Numbered from the stretch's first letter, positions 45,862 through 54,561 are shown. The stretch is 64,000 nucleotides of DNA from Palsa-661 sp035535015 (GCA_035535015.1 DATLQU010000024.1:1-64000); one strand, 5' to 3'. Program-made: numbers and translations. The notes: generated by a model not told the origin, from the sequence alone.

Positions 45862-46968
45862 ATGAGATTGCTCTACCTTTGCGCCGATCGGAGGATGGCC
45901 TTACTGGGATCCTCGGGGGCCGCCGTCCACATACGCCACGTCGCCGCCGCCCTCGAACGACGCGGGCATGTCATCACCATTGCCTGTGCCCGGTTGGGCA
46001 ACGGAAACCCGCCACCCGACGTGGAATCAGTCATCGAACTGCCGCGTGCCGACGATGAGGAATTGCGAGACCTTCTGGCCCGGACGGCGGCGGACGCGGT
46101 CATCGAGAGCTACTGCCTGGAGTCGGGTCCCGGCCGGAGGGCGACAGCCGCGGTCGGGATCCCTCTCATCCTGGAGGTTGGTGCGCCTCTGCTATCGGGT
46201 ACCCGCCGTTGCTGTGGCTTCTTGGAGCTCGCTCAGCCCCTGACCGCGCAAAGGTGGCTGTTCGGAACGAGCGACCATGTGACCGTCGTCTCACGCGCCC
46301 TGGCCGACTACGTGCGTCGTTCGTCTCCGGACGTGAAGGTCAGTCTGGTCCCCAACGGAGTGGACGCCCCCCGCTTTGCCGGGGCCGTGCCTGACGATCT
46401 TGGTCTCCCGCCCGATGCCCTGGTTGTCGGCTACGTGGGCAATCCGAAGCCCGGGCACGGACTTGGTGACCTGATCCAGGCATTCGCCCATGTGGCCGTC
46501 AGGCACCGCCGTGCCCACCTGGTGATCGTGGGTTCGTGCCCGGAAGGCGATTCTCTGGCCCGGTCATTGGAGCTGACCGATCGGGTCCATCTGCTCGGGA
46601 CTCTGCCCCACGCCCGGGTGCCCGACGTGGTGGCCCGATTCGACGTCGCCGTCGCCCCTTACCGCCAGAGCGCCAGCTTCTACTTCTGTCCCATCAAGCT
46701 ATTCGAATACATCGCCGCCGCCCGACCTGTGGTGCATCCGGGACTGGGCGACATCCCCGAGCTGGTCGGCCTGTCGGGGGTGTCGTACCCGGCCGGCGAC
46801 GTGACCCGTCTGGCCCGAGCTCTCGAAGCCCTGCTCGACGATCCCGGGCGCCGGACCGCCATATCGGCGCGCTCGCGCCGGCGCGGTGTCCCCTGGTCGT
46901 GGGACGACACGGCCTCTTCACTGGAGAGCCTGGCCTTCGGACCCTCGGTGGCGTTCACGTCGCCATGA
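45862..46968 (+). CDS. glycosyltransferase family 4 (GT-B fold)
   Basis: This 368-residue GT-B enzyme has an N-terminal acceptor domain (LLGSSGAAVHIRHVAAALER, including the Gly-rich loop and His), a linker VSLVPNGVDAPRF, and a C-terminal donor domain (VGYVGNPKPGHGLGDLI, VIVGSCPEGD, then FYFCPIKLFEYIAAARPVV with the usual E-x7-E-type region). It transfers a sugar from a nucleotide donor to an unknown acceptor, probably for envelope glycans. No neighbouring sugar genes are present. It converges on the response regulator gene. Confidence 0.9.
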   Translation: MRLLYLCADRRMALLGSSGAAVHIRHVAAALERRGHVITIACARLGNGNPPPDVESVIELPRADDEELRDLLARTAADAVIESYCLESGPGRRATAAVGIPLILEVGAPLLSGTRRCCGFLELAQPLTAQRWLFGTSDHVTVVSRALADYVRRSSPDVKVSLVPNGVDAPRFAGAVPDDLGLPPDALVVGYVGNPKPGHGLGDLIQAFAHVAVRHRRAHLVIVGSCPEGDSLARSLELTDRVHLLGTLPHARVPDVVARFDVAVAPYRQSASFYFCPIKLFEYIAAARPVVHPGLGDIPELVGLSGVSYPAGDVTRLARALEALLDDPGRRTAISARSRRRGVPWSWDDTASSLESLAFGPSVAFTSP

Positions 46969-46991
46969 GACCAGCCGGGGCGCGCCGCGGG

Positions 46992-47669
46992 TCAGGGCGG
47001 CAGTAGGCGGTAGCCGGCGCCTCGGACCGTTTGAATGAGCGGGTGGAGGCCGGCCCGGTTCAATTTGCGCCGCAGGTAGCCGACGTAGACGTCGACGACG
47101 TTGCTGCCGGGATCGAAGCTGTACTCCCACACCTGGCTCAGGATCTTCGAGCGACTGAGGACATGCGTGGGATTGCGCATAAAGAGTTCGAGCAGAGCCC
47201 ATTCTCGCGGGGCCAGGTCGATGCGCCGACCGGCCCGCCACGCCACTTTCGACAGGAGATCGAGGCGCAGATCGTCGAGCAACAACTCCGTGGTTGTGGG
47301 CTGACCGGCCGAACGCACGGTGGCCCGGATCCGGGCAAGAAGCTCCTCGAAAGCAAAGGGCTTCGTCACGTAGTCATTGGCCCCGAGGTCGAGACCCCGG
47401 ACCTTGTCGCTGACTTCGGCCCGTGCCGTGAGAATGATGACCGGAATGGTGGGATGGCGTTGACGGAAGCGTCGCAACACGTCTTCGCCGGACCCGTCGG
47501 GGAGACCGAGATCGAGGAGCACGAGGTCGAAATCCGTGTGGGACGTCTCGGTGTAGCCCTGAGCCTCCCCGGCCTGTGCTGTGCGGGTCGTGGCGTACCC
47601 CTCGGCGCGTAGCCCTTTCTCGACGAAGGTGGCGATCCGATCGTCATCCTCGACCAGAAGTACGTGCAT
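46992..47669 (-). CDS. OmpR-family response regulator (system B)
   Basis: This 225-residue regulator has a receiver with acidic residues at 8-10, phospho-acceptor D53 (VLLDLGLPDGSG), T81 and K103 (YVTKPF). Its winged-helix DNA-binding domain has LAPREWALLELFMRNP and VVDVYVGYLRRKLNR. It lies 2 nt after the histidine kinase gene and is the last gene of the long minus-strand series that includes redox locus B, so it probably controls that series. Confidence 0.95.
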   Translation of the reverse strand: MHVLLVEDDDRIATFVEKGLRAEGYATTRTAQAGEAQGYTETSHTDFDLVLLDLGLPDGSGEDVLRRFRQRHPTIPVIILTARAEVSDKVRGLDLGANDYVTKPFAFEELLARIRATVRSAGQPTTTELLLDDLRLDLLSKVAWRAGRRIDLAPREWALLELFMRNPTHVLSRSKILSQVWEYSFDPGSNVVDVYVGYLRRKLNRAGLHPLIQTVRGAGYRLLPP

Positions 47670-47671
47670 GG

Positions 47672-49279
47672 TCAGCTCCCATCCTGGGTGGACCCGCCGC
47701 CGAGTGGCAGCACGATGGCGACACGGGCCCCCCCGAGGCCCGAGTCGCCCACTTCCACGACGCCGCCATGAGCTTCGGCCACGGCCTTCACAATGGCCAG
47801 GCCCAGGCCGCTTCCATCCTCGCCGCGGGCGCCAGGTCGGGCGAAGCGGGCGAGAACCGCTTCACGCTGCGCCGGCGGAATGCCGGGCCCCGAATCCTCG
47901 AGGGAGAGCACGAGCCGGTCCTGGTGCTCGATCGACGCTGCGAATTCGATGGCGTCATCGGCGGTGGTGGCATGGACGGCGTTGTCGACGAGATTGAGCA
48001 TGGCCCCGCGCAGCTTTTCGGGATCAGCCTGGAGCACGACGTCGGGCACCGGTGCCAGGGACCACAGCCTGGGGGCGATGATCTGAGCGGCGTCGAAGAG
48101 ATCGGCCATGAAGGAGCGCACGTCGATGGGCTGGCGGATCAGGAAGTCCGGCTCCATCGCCCGGCCGAGCAGCAGGAGCCGCTCCACCAGGGCGCGCATG
48201 TGGTCCAGCTCGTCGAGCACCAGTGCCACGGTGGCGTCAGCCTCCCGGTCCCCGAGCCCGCCCGTCCGTTGAAGCACCTCGAGGTGGCCCCGGGCGACGG
48301 TCATCGGTGTCCGCAGTTGATGCGAGACGTCGGAAAGCAACCGGCGCTGTGCCGTCAACACCGAATCGACGCGATCGAGCATGCCGTCGAATGTGGTGGC
48401 CAGCTGGCCTACTTCGTCGTCGGTTCCCTGGTCGCCGAGACGATGGGCCAGCTCACCACCCCCGATCTCCTCGGCGGTCTTCGTGATGCGCCCTACCGTT
48501 CGCAACAACCGGCGCAGGAGGAAGTAGGAGCTCATGACCCCGGCCAACAAGGCCACGGTGGCCTCGGCCAACGAAAGGGCCAGGACCCGGGCGCGTTGGG
48601 CGCGTAGGGGCGACAGGTCGGTCGTGGCCAGCCACGTGCCCACGGTGCGACCCTGCGACGTGATGGGGGCGACGAGGAGCTCCACGTCGTGACCGCCGAT
48701 CAGCATGGTGCGCGCCAGGCTCGTGCGGGGAGGGTGCTCGAGCCAGCCCGCTGTCTGGGCGTCTGTCCGTAAGAGGTCGGCGCCCGGGGTGGCCACCATC
48801 TGGGAACCGGGAAGGGCGATGACGAGCTCCGTGCCGGCGGGCAGTGAGCGGGCTCGGAGGTATTTCACCGAGGCCGCCGCCAAGCTCTCGTTCGCACCGA
48901 GATGAGCCGTCGCCGCACCGAATGCCCGCAACTCCACGCCGAGGTCGTTGGCGGCGAGAGCCTCGTAGCTCATCGAGAATTGATGGACCAGGGCGGCCAC
49001 CACGACGCCGAGCACGATGGAGAGCACGATGGCATGGAAGGCGGCCAGGCGAAGGGCTGTGCCGGCGCGGTGACGTCGGGATGACGGTCGGCGCCGAGCC
49101 GCCCGCTCGAGCGAATCGTGGGGACCCGCCCGCCGGTCATCGGAGCTGGTCCTGGACCCTTCGGCGAACGGATTGTCGGCCCCGTCGACCGCGGCCCCCG
49201 TGCCGATGTCGGCGTCAACTGTCAGATCGCTTGTGTCACCGACCGCCATCGACGGGTGGCCGCCGGTGGAGCGGGTCAT
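47672..49279 (-). CDS. membrane sensor histidine kinase (system B)
   Basis: This 535-residue kinase has a long, charged N-terminal cytoplasmic tail (about 75 residues), TM1 at about 79-100, an extracytoplasmic sensor, TM2 at about 230-255, HAMP, and HisKA with phospho-acceptor H320 (SDVSHQLRTPMTVA). The HATPase has NLVDNAVHATT, LEDSGPGIPP and GEDGSGLGLAIV. ATG 49279 overlaps the stop of the anchor-protein gene (ATGA), so the start is fixed and coupled. It pairs with the downstream regulator. Confidence 0.94.
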   Translation of the reverse strand: MTRSTGGHPSMAVGDTSDLTVDADIGTGAAVDGADNPFAEGSRTSSDDRRAGPHDSLERAARRRPSSRRHRAGTALRLAAFHAIVLSIVLGVVVAALVHQFSMSYEALAANDLGVELRAFGAATAHLGANESLAAASVKYLRARSLPAGTELVIALPGSQMVATPGADLLRTDAQTAGWLEHPPRTSLARTMLIGGHDVELLVAPITSQGRTVGTWLATTDLSPLRAQRARVLALSLAEATVALLAGVMSSYFLLRRLLRTVGRITKTAEEIGGGELAHRLGDQGTDDEVGQLATTFDGMLDRVDSVLTAQRRLLSDVSHQLRTPMTVARGHLEVLQRTGGLGDREADATVALVLDELDHMRALVERLLLLGRAMEPDFLIRQPIDVRSFMADLFDAAQIIAPRLWSLAPVPDVVLQADPEKLRGAMLNLVDNAVHATTADDAIEFAASIEHQDRLVLSLEDSGPGIPPAQREAVLARFARPGARGEDGSGLGLAIVKAVAEAHGGVVEVGDSGLGGARVAIVLPLGGGSTQDGS

Positions 49280-49857
49280 TTGTCGCCCGATTGGCCGGCG
49301 CTGGTGGCCTTTCGGGGGGGATCGTCCGATCCAGCGTCATTGGACTCACCCGAGGTTGTCGTCGTGGTGGTCGGCACCGTGGTGGTCGTCGGGGGGCTGC
49401 TCCCACTCCCACCTCCGGCGGGGGACGGCGCATCACCTGGAGGGTCGACGGTCGGTGTCGTCCCCGCAGTGGACGGTGGCAACCCGACCGGCTGTTCACT
49501 ATCGCCACTGTCGCCAGCCGGCGTCGAGTGCGGGGCGGTCGAGGACTTGGCCGGCGATACGGCCTCTGAGCCGTCGAGAACCTCGACCGGGTGGCTGGGC
49601 TGGACAACGGTGACGGTCTGCGGACTGTTTCCCATTCCGCTTGCCGCTTTCGTGACCGGGTGCAACCCGACGGCCACGGCCGACGGGACGGCGATGGGCA
49701 TGCCTCTGCCGGCATAGGCGACGGAAGCCAGGGCGACCACCACGGTGGCGACAATGACGGCCCAGAACATCCACGCTTGGCGCCGCAAGCGTGACAAACG
49801 CCCCCGTGACGGCATTGTCACAACGAACTGGAGCGACGCTTCGTCGCCACCTTCCAT
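49276..49857 (-). CDS. membrane protein with Pro/Thr/Ser-rich extracytoplasmic tail (locus B)
   Basis: ATG 49857 gives a 193-residue protein with one helix (about residues 29-49: MFWAVIVATVVVALASVAYA) and a long extracytoplasmic tail of low complexity, rich in Pro, Thr, Ser and Gly. It overlaps the ferredoxin gene by 40 nt at its start and the histidine kinase by 4 nt at its end. It therefore bridges the redox genes and the two-component system in one transcript. It may be an accessory sensor or a surface stalk, like the first gene of locus A. No flavinylation motif seen. Confidence 0.75.
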   Translation of the reverse strand: MEGGDEASLQFVVTMPSRGRLSRLRRQAWMFWAVIVATVVVALASVAYAGRGMPIAVPSAVAVGLHPVTKAASGMGNSPQTVTVVQPSHPVEVLDGSEAVSPAKSSTAPHSTPAGDSGDSEQPVGLPPSTAGTTPTVDPPGDAPSPAGGGSGSSPPTTTTVPTTTTTTSGESNDAGSDDPPRKATSAGQSGDK

Positions 49858-50171
49858 GACCCCGATTCTGCCCCTCCGGTGGCGTTTTTGTGCCGCGGGG
49901 CCGGGTCGGAAGCGGCTGTGACGGTGACGGGGGGCGGGTGGAGGTCGTCCGGGGAACTCATCGGGCCGGTCTTTTCGAGATTCAGGGCCCGTTCGGGACA
50001 GGCGGCGACCGCCCGGCGGGCCCGACGCCAGGTGGGGACGGACGTGACCTGGCCGCCGTCGACGGCGGCGTAGCCCCATTCATCGAGCGTCACGAGTTCT
50101 GGACAGCGAAGGGCGCAGATACCATGGCCGTCGCAGCGCGCCGCGTCGATGACCAGGCGGAACGGTTCCAT
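49818..50171 (-). CDS. ferredoxin, four-Cys type with long C-terminal tail (redox locus B)
   Basis: This 117-residue protein starts at ATG 50171, overlapping the NuoF-like stop by 1 nt. The N-terminal ferredoxin part has CDGHGICALRCPE and a distal ACPERAL, i.e. Cys at Cx5Cx3C plus a remote Cys. The extra third Cys, absent in the locus A copy, would allow a [4Fe-4S] cluster. DEWGYAAVDGG matches the paralogue in locus A. After residue about 68 there is a 50-residue polar tail of unknown role. Cytoplasmic electron carrier for the NuoF-like protein and the membrane cytochrome. Confidence 0.88.
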   Translation of the reverse strand: MEPFRLVIDAARCDGHGICALRCPELVTLDEWGYAAVDGGQVTSVPTWRRARRAVAACPERALNLEKTGPMSSPDDLHPPPVTVTAASDPAPRHKNATGGAESGSWKVATKRRSSSL

Positions 50172-51526
50172 CAACTTTTGCGCAGGTGAAGGACGGGAGG
50201 GATGGGGAACCAGCCCCCGTCGGGGCTCCCGCCGCAGCTTCGTCCCCGAGCGTGACGGTCGGCGTCCTCGGAGAAAACATGGAGCGCACTCTCGAGCAGG
50301 ACGACGGCGCCGTCCGGATGAGCACAGTCTCCGCGCCCACGCAGGGAGAGCGCCTGGCGGACGAGCCGACGGATATCTCCCCGTGTCCCTCGTCCACCCA
50401 CGATCTCGGAGAGCTGGTGGACCAGAGCCGGCAGACCGAGAACACACGGGCCGCACTGTCCTGCGCTCTGGGCGGCGAGGTAGCCCAGTAGGCGGAGTGT
50501 GACGGACAGGCCGCAGGTGTCCGGGGGCAGGGGGGCGATGAGTCCGCAACCGAGTGGCACCTCGGCGCGACGCAAGGCGCCGCGGTCGAGTGGCGCTTCA
50601 AGAGCGGCCGCCCCCCCGACCCATCGCCCCCCGTACCCTCCGATCAGCACGGCGGCGGGAGGGGTCGTGACGCCACCGTGGACACAAAGCACCTCACCGA
50701 GAGCGACCGGAGCGAGAACCTCGACGACCAATCCGGGCTGGCGCACGCCCCCGGCCAGGGTGAGCAGAGTCGACCCCGGTGTCTCGGGCGTTCCGGCGGC
50801 GGTGAACCACGGTGCACCGAAACGGGTCAGGAGGGCGAGGTGACTGATGCTTTCGGCGTTGCTGACGACGGTCGGTCGGCCGTTCACTCCGGCGGCGGCC
50901 ACGGGGAGGCGACGCCGGCTCGGAACCGGCCCCCGTCCTTCGAGCACACTGACGACGGCGCTCGATTCCCCGGCCACGTAGGCCGCTGGTGCCGCCACCA
51001 GACGGAATGACGGGCCGGAGGACGATGCGGCGCCGCGCTCCTCCAACGCCTTCGCCAGAGTCGTCGACGAGACGGACCTGGTGCCGTGGACGTAGAGGAC
51101 GACCTCGGCGGCCCCGACGGCTCGGGCTGCCACCTCGGCGCCGTCCAGAACGAGATGGGGACGGTGCTCGATGAGCGTCCGGTCCTTGCGGCTGGCCGGC
51201 TCGCCCTCCGATCCGTTGACCACGACGAGAGGGTCGGCGCCGCCCTCCACGGCCGCCGTCAGCTTGCGGAGGAGCGGAAACTCGCCACCGCCTCGACCCA
51301 CCAGACCTCCGGTGCCGACGAGGTCGAGGACCTCGCCAGCGTCGTCTGGGAGTTCGAGCGGGCCGAGGCGGCGCCGGTGGGCGTCGAGGGATTCGGGACC
51401 CTCTTCGGCACGGGGGCCGGCGAGCAGGCGGACCTGTCGATCCCCGAGCGTGCCGAAGCACAGGGGCGGCGGCGCGCCACGAGGTTCGTACCCGTCGGCG
51501 GGGGCCAGCAGTGAAAGAACGCTCAC
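50171..51526 (-). CDS. NuoF-like FMN/Fe-S protein (redox locus B)
   Basis: This 451-residue paralogue of the locus A protein has equivalent segments in the same order: VNGSEGEPASRKDRTLIEH near 103-121, YVAGESSAVVSVLEGRG near 183-199, GSTLLTLAGGV, and the Fe-S segment SAGQCGPC with C358 and C361, plus C401 (GDCAHPDG). As in locus A, the first Cys of the canonical SCGxCxPC motif is Ala. The FMN glycine loop is altered (VGRGGGEFPLLRKL instead of GRGGAGFPSALKW), so flavin or NADH binding may be weaker. GTG 51526 overlaps the cytochrome stop codon (GTGA). Confidence 0.88.
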   Translation of the reverse strand: MSVLSLLAPADGYEPRGAPPPLCFGTLGDRQVRLLAGPRAEEGPESLDAHRRRLGPLELPDDAGEVLDLVGTGGLVGRGGGEFPLLRKLTAAVEGGADPLVVVNGSEGEPASRKDRTLIEHRPHLVLDGAEVAARAVGAAEVVLYVHGTRSVSSTTLAKALEERGAASSSGPSFRLVAAPAAYVAGESSAVVSVLEGRGPVPSRRRLPVAAAGVNGRPTVVSNAESISHLALLTRFGAPWFTAAGTPETPGSTLLTLAGGVRQPGLVVEVLAPVALGEVLCVHGGVTTPPAAVLIGGYGGRWVGGAAALEAPLDRGALRRAEVPLGCGLIAPLPPDTCGLSVTLRLLGYLAAQSAGQCGPCVLGLPALVHQLSEIVGGRGTRGDIRRLVRQALSLRGRGDCAHPDGAVVLLESALHVFSEDADRHARGRSCGGSPDGGWFPIPPVLHLRKS

Positions 51527-52236
51527 GTCGGCCAGCTGTTGGTCATCGGTGCCGCGTTGGTCATCGACACCGCCGTGTCCATCGACACCGCCGTGTCCAT
51601 CGACACCGCCGGTCGGACGCGGGGGCTCAGGCGCGAGAGGCCGAGCAGGACGACCAGTGCGCCCGAGAGGGCGTAGACGATGCGCAGGCGGCCTGTATCG
51701 GTGCCCGCCAAGACGCCGTGGAACCAGACGAGAACCCAGATGGGCCCGGCCAGGCGGTGCACGGCCAACCAGTGGCGCCCGACCAGACGGCCACCGAGGG
51801 CAGCGGTGACGACGACGGCGAGAAGGCCATACGCAGCGAAGACGCCCAAGGTCACGGGGAGCGGTCGGTAGGAGGCGGAGGCGGGGAGGAGGGCTCCCTT
51901 CCAGCCGACACCGGCGTACGCGTCGGAGGCGAGGGCGACGACGTGCGCGCCGACCAGGACGATGACGGCGGCCCCGAGGGCGGCGTGCAACCGCAGTCGG
52001 GTCTCGGGGTGCAGAACCGTTAGGCGGTGGCGCCAGGGATGGCGCACCCAGATGCCGAGAACGACAAGAGCCACGAGAGCCAGGTAGGCGGCCAGTCCGA
52101 GAGTACGACCCATGATCCATGGGAAGTAGCGGTTGTGGACGACGGGGGCGGAGAAGCGGGCCACGACGTAGCCGGTGGCGAGTGAGCAGGCCAGGACGGC
52201 GAGGGCGCTGCCCATGCCGAGCCGCGATCGCGCCAT
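51523..52236 (-). CDS. ferric-reductase-like transmembrane cytochrome (redox locus B)
   Basis: This 237-residue membrane protein has about six helices. Two of them carry His pairs H84/H98 (RLHAALG, then GAHVVALA) and H160/H173 (AVHRLAGP, then WFHGVLAG), the bis-heme pattern of the ferric reductase-like family and the same as in locus A. The C-terminus has a short tandem repeat (VSMDTAVSMDTAVSM). ATG 52236 overlaps the apbE stop by 1 nt. It should carry electrons across the membrane from the ferredoxin/NuoF-like pair to extracytoplasmic acceptors. Confidence 0.87.
   Translation of the reverse strand: MARSRLGMGSALAVLACSLATGYVVARFSAPVVHNRYFPWIMGRTLGLAAYLALVALVVLGIWVRHPWRHRLTVLHPETRLRLHAALGAAVIVLVGAHVVALASDAYAGVGWKGALLPASASYRPLPVTLGVFAAYGLLAVVVTAALGGRLVGRHWLAVHRLAGPIWVLVWFHGVLAGTDTGRLRIVYALSGALVVLLGLSRLSPRVRPAVSMDTAVSMDTAVSMTNAAPMTNSWPT
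51562..51611. repeat. 18-bp tandem repeat, 2.8 copies, in the cytochrome gene
   Basis: The unit CATCGACACCGCCGTGTC occurs at 51562-51579 and 51580-51597, with a partial third copy to 51611. It encodes the six-residue repeat VSMDTA at the cytoplasmic C-terminus of the locus B cytochrome. Copy number could vary without changing the frame. Confidence 0.9.
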
Positions 52237-53270
52237 CACGGCCGACGCCACAGGACACGACTCTGCAGAGCCAGGCTCACGTCGGTGATGCCGTCGACCG
52301 TCGTCCAGCAGGCGGCCAGCGAGCGTCGGGTGGTCTCCGCTTCGATGCCAGCCCGGCCGGACAGGAAGAGTGTCTTGCTCCAGACTTCGGCCACGGCCGG
52401 GTCGGGGGCAACCACGGTCACGGAGGCGAGCCCATGGCCGCCGGGAAGTCCGGAGCGGGGATCGATGAGGTGGTGGACGGTCGCGCCCCCCGCCGTCCAC
52501 CGGCGGAGCCGGACCGACGAGGTCGTGCAAGCCTCGTCCGACAGGGCCAGGACGAGCAGGGGTTGGGGCCGTCCCTCGGGGTCCTCGACGCCGACGTGCC
52601 ACGGTCCCCCGCCGGGGGCAAGGCCGGCGCAGTAGCAGTCTCCGCCCGCCTCGACGAGATGATCGGGCACGGTCGGTCGGAGAACCTCGCTGGCCCAGCG
52701 TACGGCCAGGCCCTTTCCGATTCCGCCGAGATCGACGGGGAGACCTCCGAGACGGACCTCCCCCGTGCTGCGGCGAAACCGGGGGTGCCATGGCGGCCGG
52801 GCCAGCCGGCGGCGGGGCGGCGACCCGTCAATGGTCACGGGACGCGAGCCGAAGGGAAGGGTCCGGTCGTAACCCAGGCCGACCAGGTCGGAGAGGATCC
52901 GGGGGTCGAACCGGCCGTCCGTCTCCTCGTAGGCCCGACGCGCCTCGTCCAGGGCGTCGAAGCACCGGCGGGGGACCCGGTGCCACGCGGCTGGGTCGCG
53001 GTTGGCCCGCATCAGCGGACTTTCGGGGTCGAACCGGCTGCAGGATTTTTCGACCTCGGTGAAGACATCCAGGGCCTCGGCGACGACAACGGCCATCGGG
53101 CCGTCTTGATCGTCGCCGACGGCCCGGATGCAGATCTCCGTCGCCATGGCGCGACCGTGCCCGATGAGCTCGCCGGCATCCGTCCCGACGGAATTCGGGG
53201 GCGTCCCACCGGGCGCCTGAAGCGGGGGGACGGCCGCTCCCGACGGCGCCGCCAGGTCAGTGGACGACAA
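52236..53270 (-). CDS. apbE: ApbE-family FAD:protein FMN transferase (redox locus B)
   Basis: This ApbE homologue has SRFDPESPLMR, DGRFDPRILSDLVGLGYDR, PVDLGGIGKGLAVRWA, EAGGDCYCAGLAP, EACTTSSVRLRRW and VHHLIDPRSGLPGGH, in the order and spacing of active FMN transferases. I prefer TTG 53270 because GGGAG lies 6 nt upstream and the resulting 344 residues equal the locus A copy; ATG 53147 is a shorter alternative. No signal peptide is seen. It directly follows the two small genes whose products end in HTTTGAT, the probable substrates. It transfers FMN from FAD to Thr or Ser. Confidence 0.92.
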   Translation of the reverse strand: MSSTDLAAPSGAAVPPLQAPGGTPPNSVGTDAGELIGHGRAMATEICIRAVGDDQDGPMAVVVAEALDVFTEVEKSCSRFDPESPLMRANRDPAAWHRVPRRCFDALDEARRAYEETDGRFDPRILSDLVGLGYDRTLPFGSRPVTIDGSPPRRRLARPPWHPRFRRSTGEVRLGGLPVDLGGIGKGLAVRWASEVLRPTVPDHLVEAGGDCYCAGLAPGGGPWHVGVEDPEGRPQPLLVLALSDEACTTSSVRLRRWTAGGATVHHLIDPRSGLPGGHGLASVTVVAPDPAVAEVWSKTLFLSGRAGIEAETTRRSLAACWTTVDGITDVSLALQSRVLWRRP

Positions 53271-53907
53271 CGGTCGCTCCCGTTGTCGTGTGCACCGGTG
53301 GCGTAGCCGCGGGGACGGTGACGGGAGGCAGCGTCGGCAGGGTGGGCAGCGACGGCAGCGAGGGCAGCGGGGCGGGGGCGGAAAGGGTGGGCGCCGTCGG
53401 AACGGCGGGAATCGGAGCGCTGGCCGATTGCGCCGTTCCCGCCGGGGCCGACGTGGCGCCGGCCGTCGGGCTGCTCGACGTTGCCGGCGCGCCACTGGAC
53501 GTCGTTCCCGTCGTCTGGGCCAGGCCGGCGATGGCCGACTGGTCCGCCACCAGCGCCTGGCGGAGAGAGTTGAGGGCCGTCACGTCCTGTGCCAGACGGG
53601 CCTTGTCAACCGGGGGCGCGGTCGGCCTGGTGGGAGTGGGCGGGGCGGCCGTGGCCGGTGGCGGCGCCACCCCGAAAAGCCATGAGCCGATCACACTGCT
53701 CCCGATCAGGGCGACGGAACCGGCGATCAAAGGCGGAAGGACGCGTCGGCGCGCCCGGCCCCGGGCGAGGACCCGGTGGGTCAGCGACCGAGACCGACCC
53801 AGCCGCTGCTGTTCGGCCGAAAGGCCGAGGGGGACCGGAAGCCGGTGGACGGAGCCGACCTGGCCGGCCGGTCGATCTCCGTGGGACTGGGGCGGCACGT
53901 CAGTCAT
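53257..53907 (-). CDS. membrane-anchored Pro/Thr/Ser-rich protein ending in a flavinylation-like HTTTGAT motif
   Basis: ATG 53907 overlaps the upstream stop by 8 nt. The 216-residue product has a basic cytoplasmic N-terminus of about 55 residues, one helix (about 57-79: LPPLIAGSVALIGSSVIGSW), a short helical part (DVTALNSLRQALVADQSAIA) and a long Pro/Ala/Thr tail with LPSLPSLPTLPTLPP. The last residues are HTTTGATVVVH (206-216); T212 occupies the place of the FMN-accepting Thr in Dxx[ST]GAT motifs, with His for Asp. A second partial match is TAGATS. It lies next to apbE. I infer a minimal FMN-carrying protein on the outer face. Confidence 0.75.
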   Translation of the reverse strand: MTDVPPQSHGDRPAGQVGSVHRLPVPLGLSAEQQRLGRSRSLTHRVLARGRARRRVLPPLIAGSVALIGSSVIGSWLFGVAPPPATAAPPTPTRPTAPPVDKARLAQDVTALNSLRQALVADQSAIAGLAQTTGTTSSGAPATSSSPTAGATSAPAGTAQSASAPIPAVPTAPTLSAPAPLPSLPSLPTLPTLPPVTVPAATPPVHTTTGATVVVH

Positions 53908-54511
53908 CGTGGCCACCCGTCGAAGATGTGGCCCCAGTGGTGGTGTGGGTCGGGGGCGTGGCGGTGGTCGTGGTCTGCGATGCGGCCAACGCCGCCGCCT
54001 CCTGCTGGAGCTGGGCCTGCTCGGCCGCCAGCTGCTTCGCCTGGGCGGCGAGTTGCTGGGCCTCGCTGGCGAGTTGCTGGCGCTCGGGACCGAGGGCGGC
54101 CTCAGCGGCGGTCAACTGCTGCGCCTGGGCGGCCAACTGCTGCTGTTCGGCATCGAGATCCGCCTTCTCGGCCGCCAGCTGTTGCGCCTCGCCCGACGAG
54201 GTGGTCGGGGACGTCTTCGTCATCGGGATGACTCTCGACGGAGACGAAACGTGGACCGCCTGGGCCAGACCGGCCCGAGCCGACGCGATCGCCGCCTGCA
54301 GTTGGTTGCCTTCCGACAGCAACCGCTGGATGCTGGCGTCGACACCGGTGCCGGCGGCATCCTTCCCACCATGTTCCGATGTCATGACCACCCTGTCGGG
54401 GGATGACGTCGCCTTGGCCGCCGCCACCGGAGGGTGAGCCAGGGCGGCGCCGCCCCCGGCAACGGTGCCACCGGCGGCGAGTACGGCGAGCCAACGCACG
54501 GGTATCTGCAT
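53900..54511 (-). CDS. secreted coiled-coil protein ending in a flavinylation-like HTTTGAT motif
   Basis: ATG 54511 follows a strong AGGAGGATC site. The 203-residue protein has a signal peptide (LAVLAAGGTVAGGGAALAHP), a linker, then about 80 residues of Gln/Ala/Leu/Glu heptad-like coiled coil (AEKADLDAEQQQLAAQAQQL and following). It ends with HTTTGATSSTGGHDD (189-203). HTTTGAT is identical to the motif at the end of the next protein, although the rest is unrelated; T195 would be the FMN site. It heads the locus B series, 50 nt downstream of an 11-bp-spaced repeat array. The coiled coil may multimerise the flavin carriers or extend them from the cell. Confidence 0.78.
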   Translation of the reverse strand: MQIPVRWLAVLAAGGTVAGGGAALAHPPVAAAKATSSPDRVVMTSEHGGKDAAGTGVDASIQRLLSEGNQLQAAIASARAGLAQAVHVSSPSRVIPMTKTSPTTSSGEAQQLAAEKADLDAEQQQLAAQAQQLTAAEAALGPERQQLASEAQQLAAQAKQLAAEQAQLQQEAAALAASQTTTTATPPTHTTTGATSSTGGHDD

Positions 54512-54561
54512 GGATCCTCCTGGTCCGGGGAACGCTCAGAGGGCAGTATCGGCGTCGGTTG

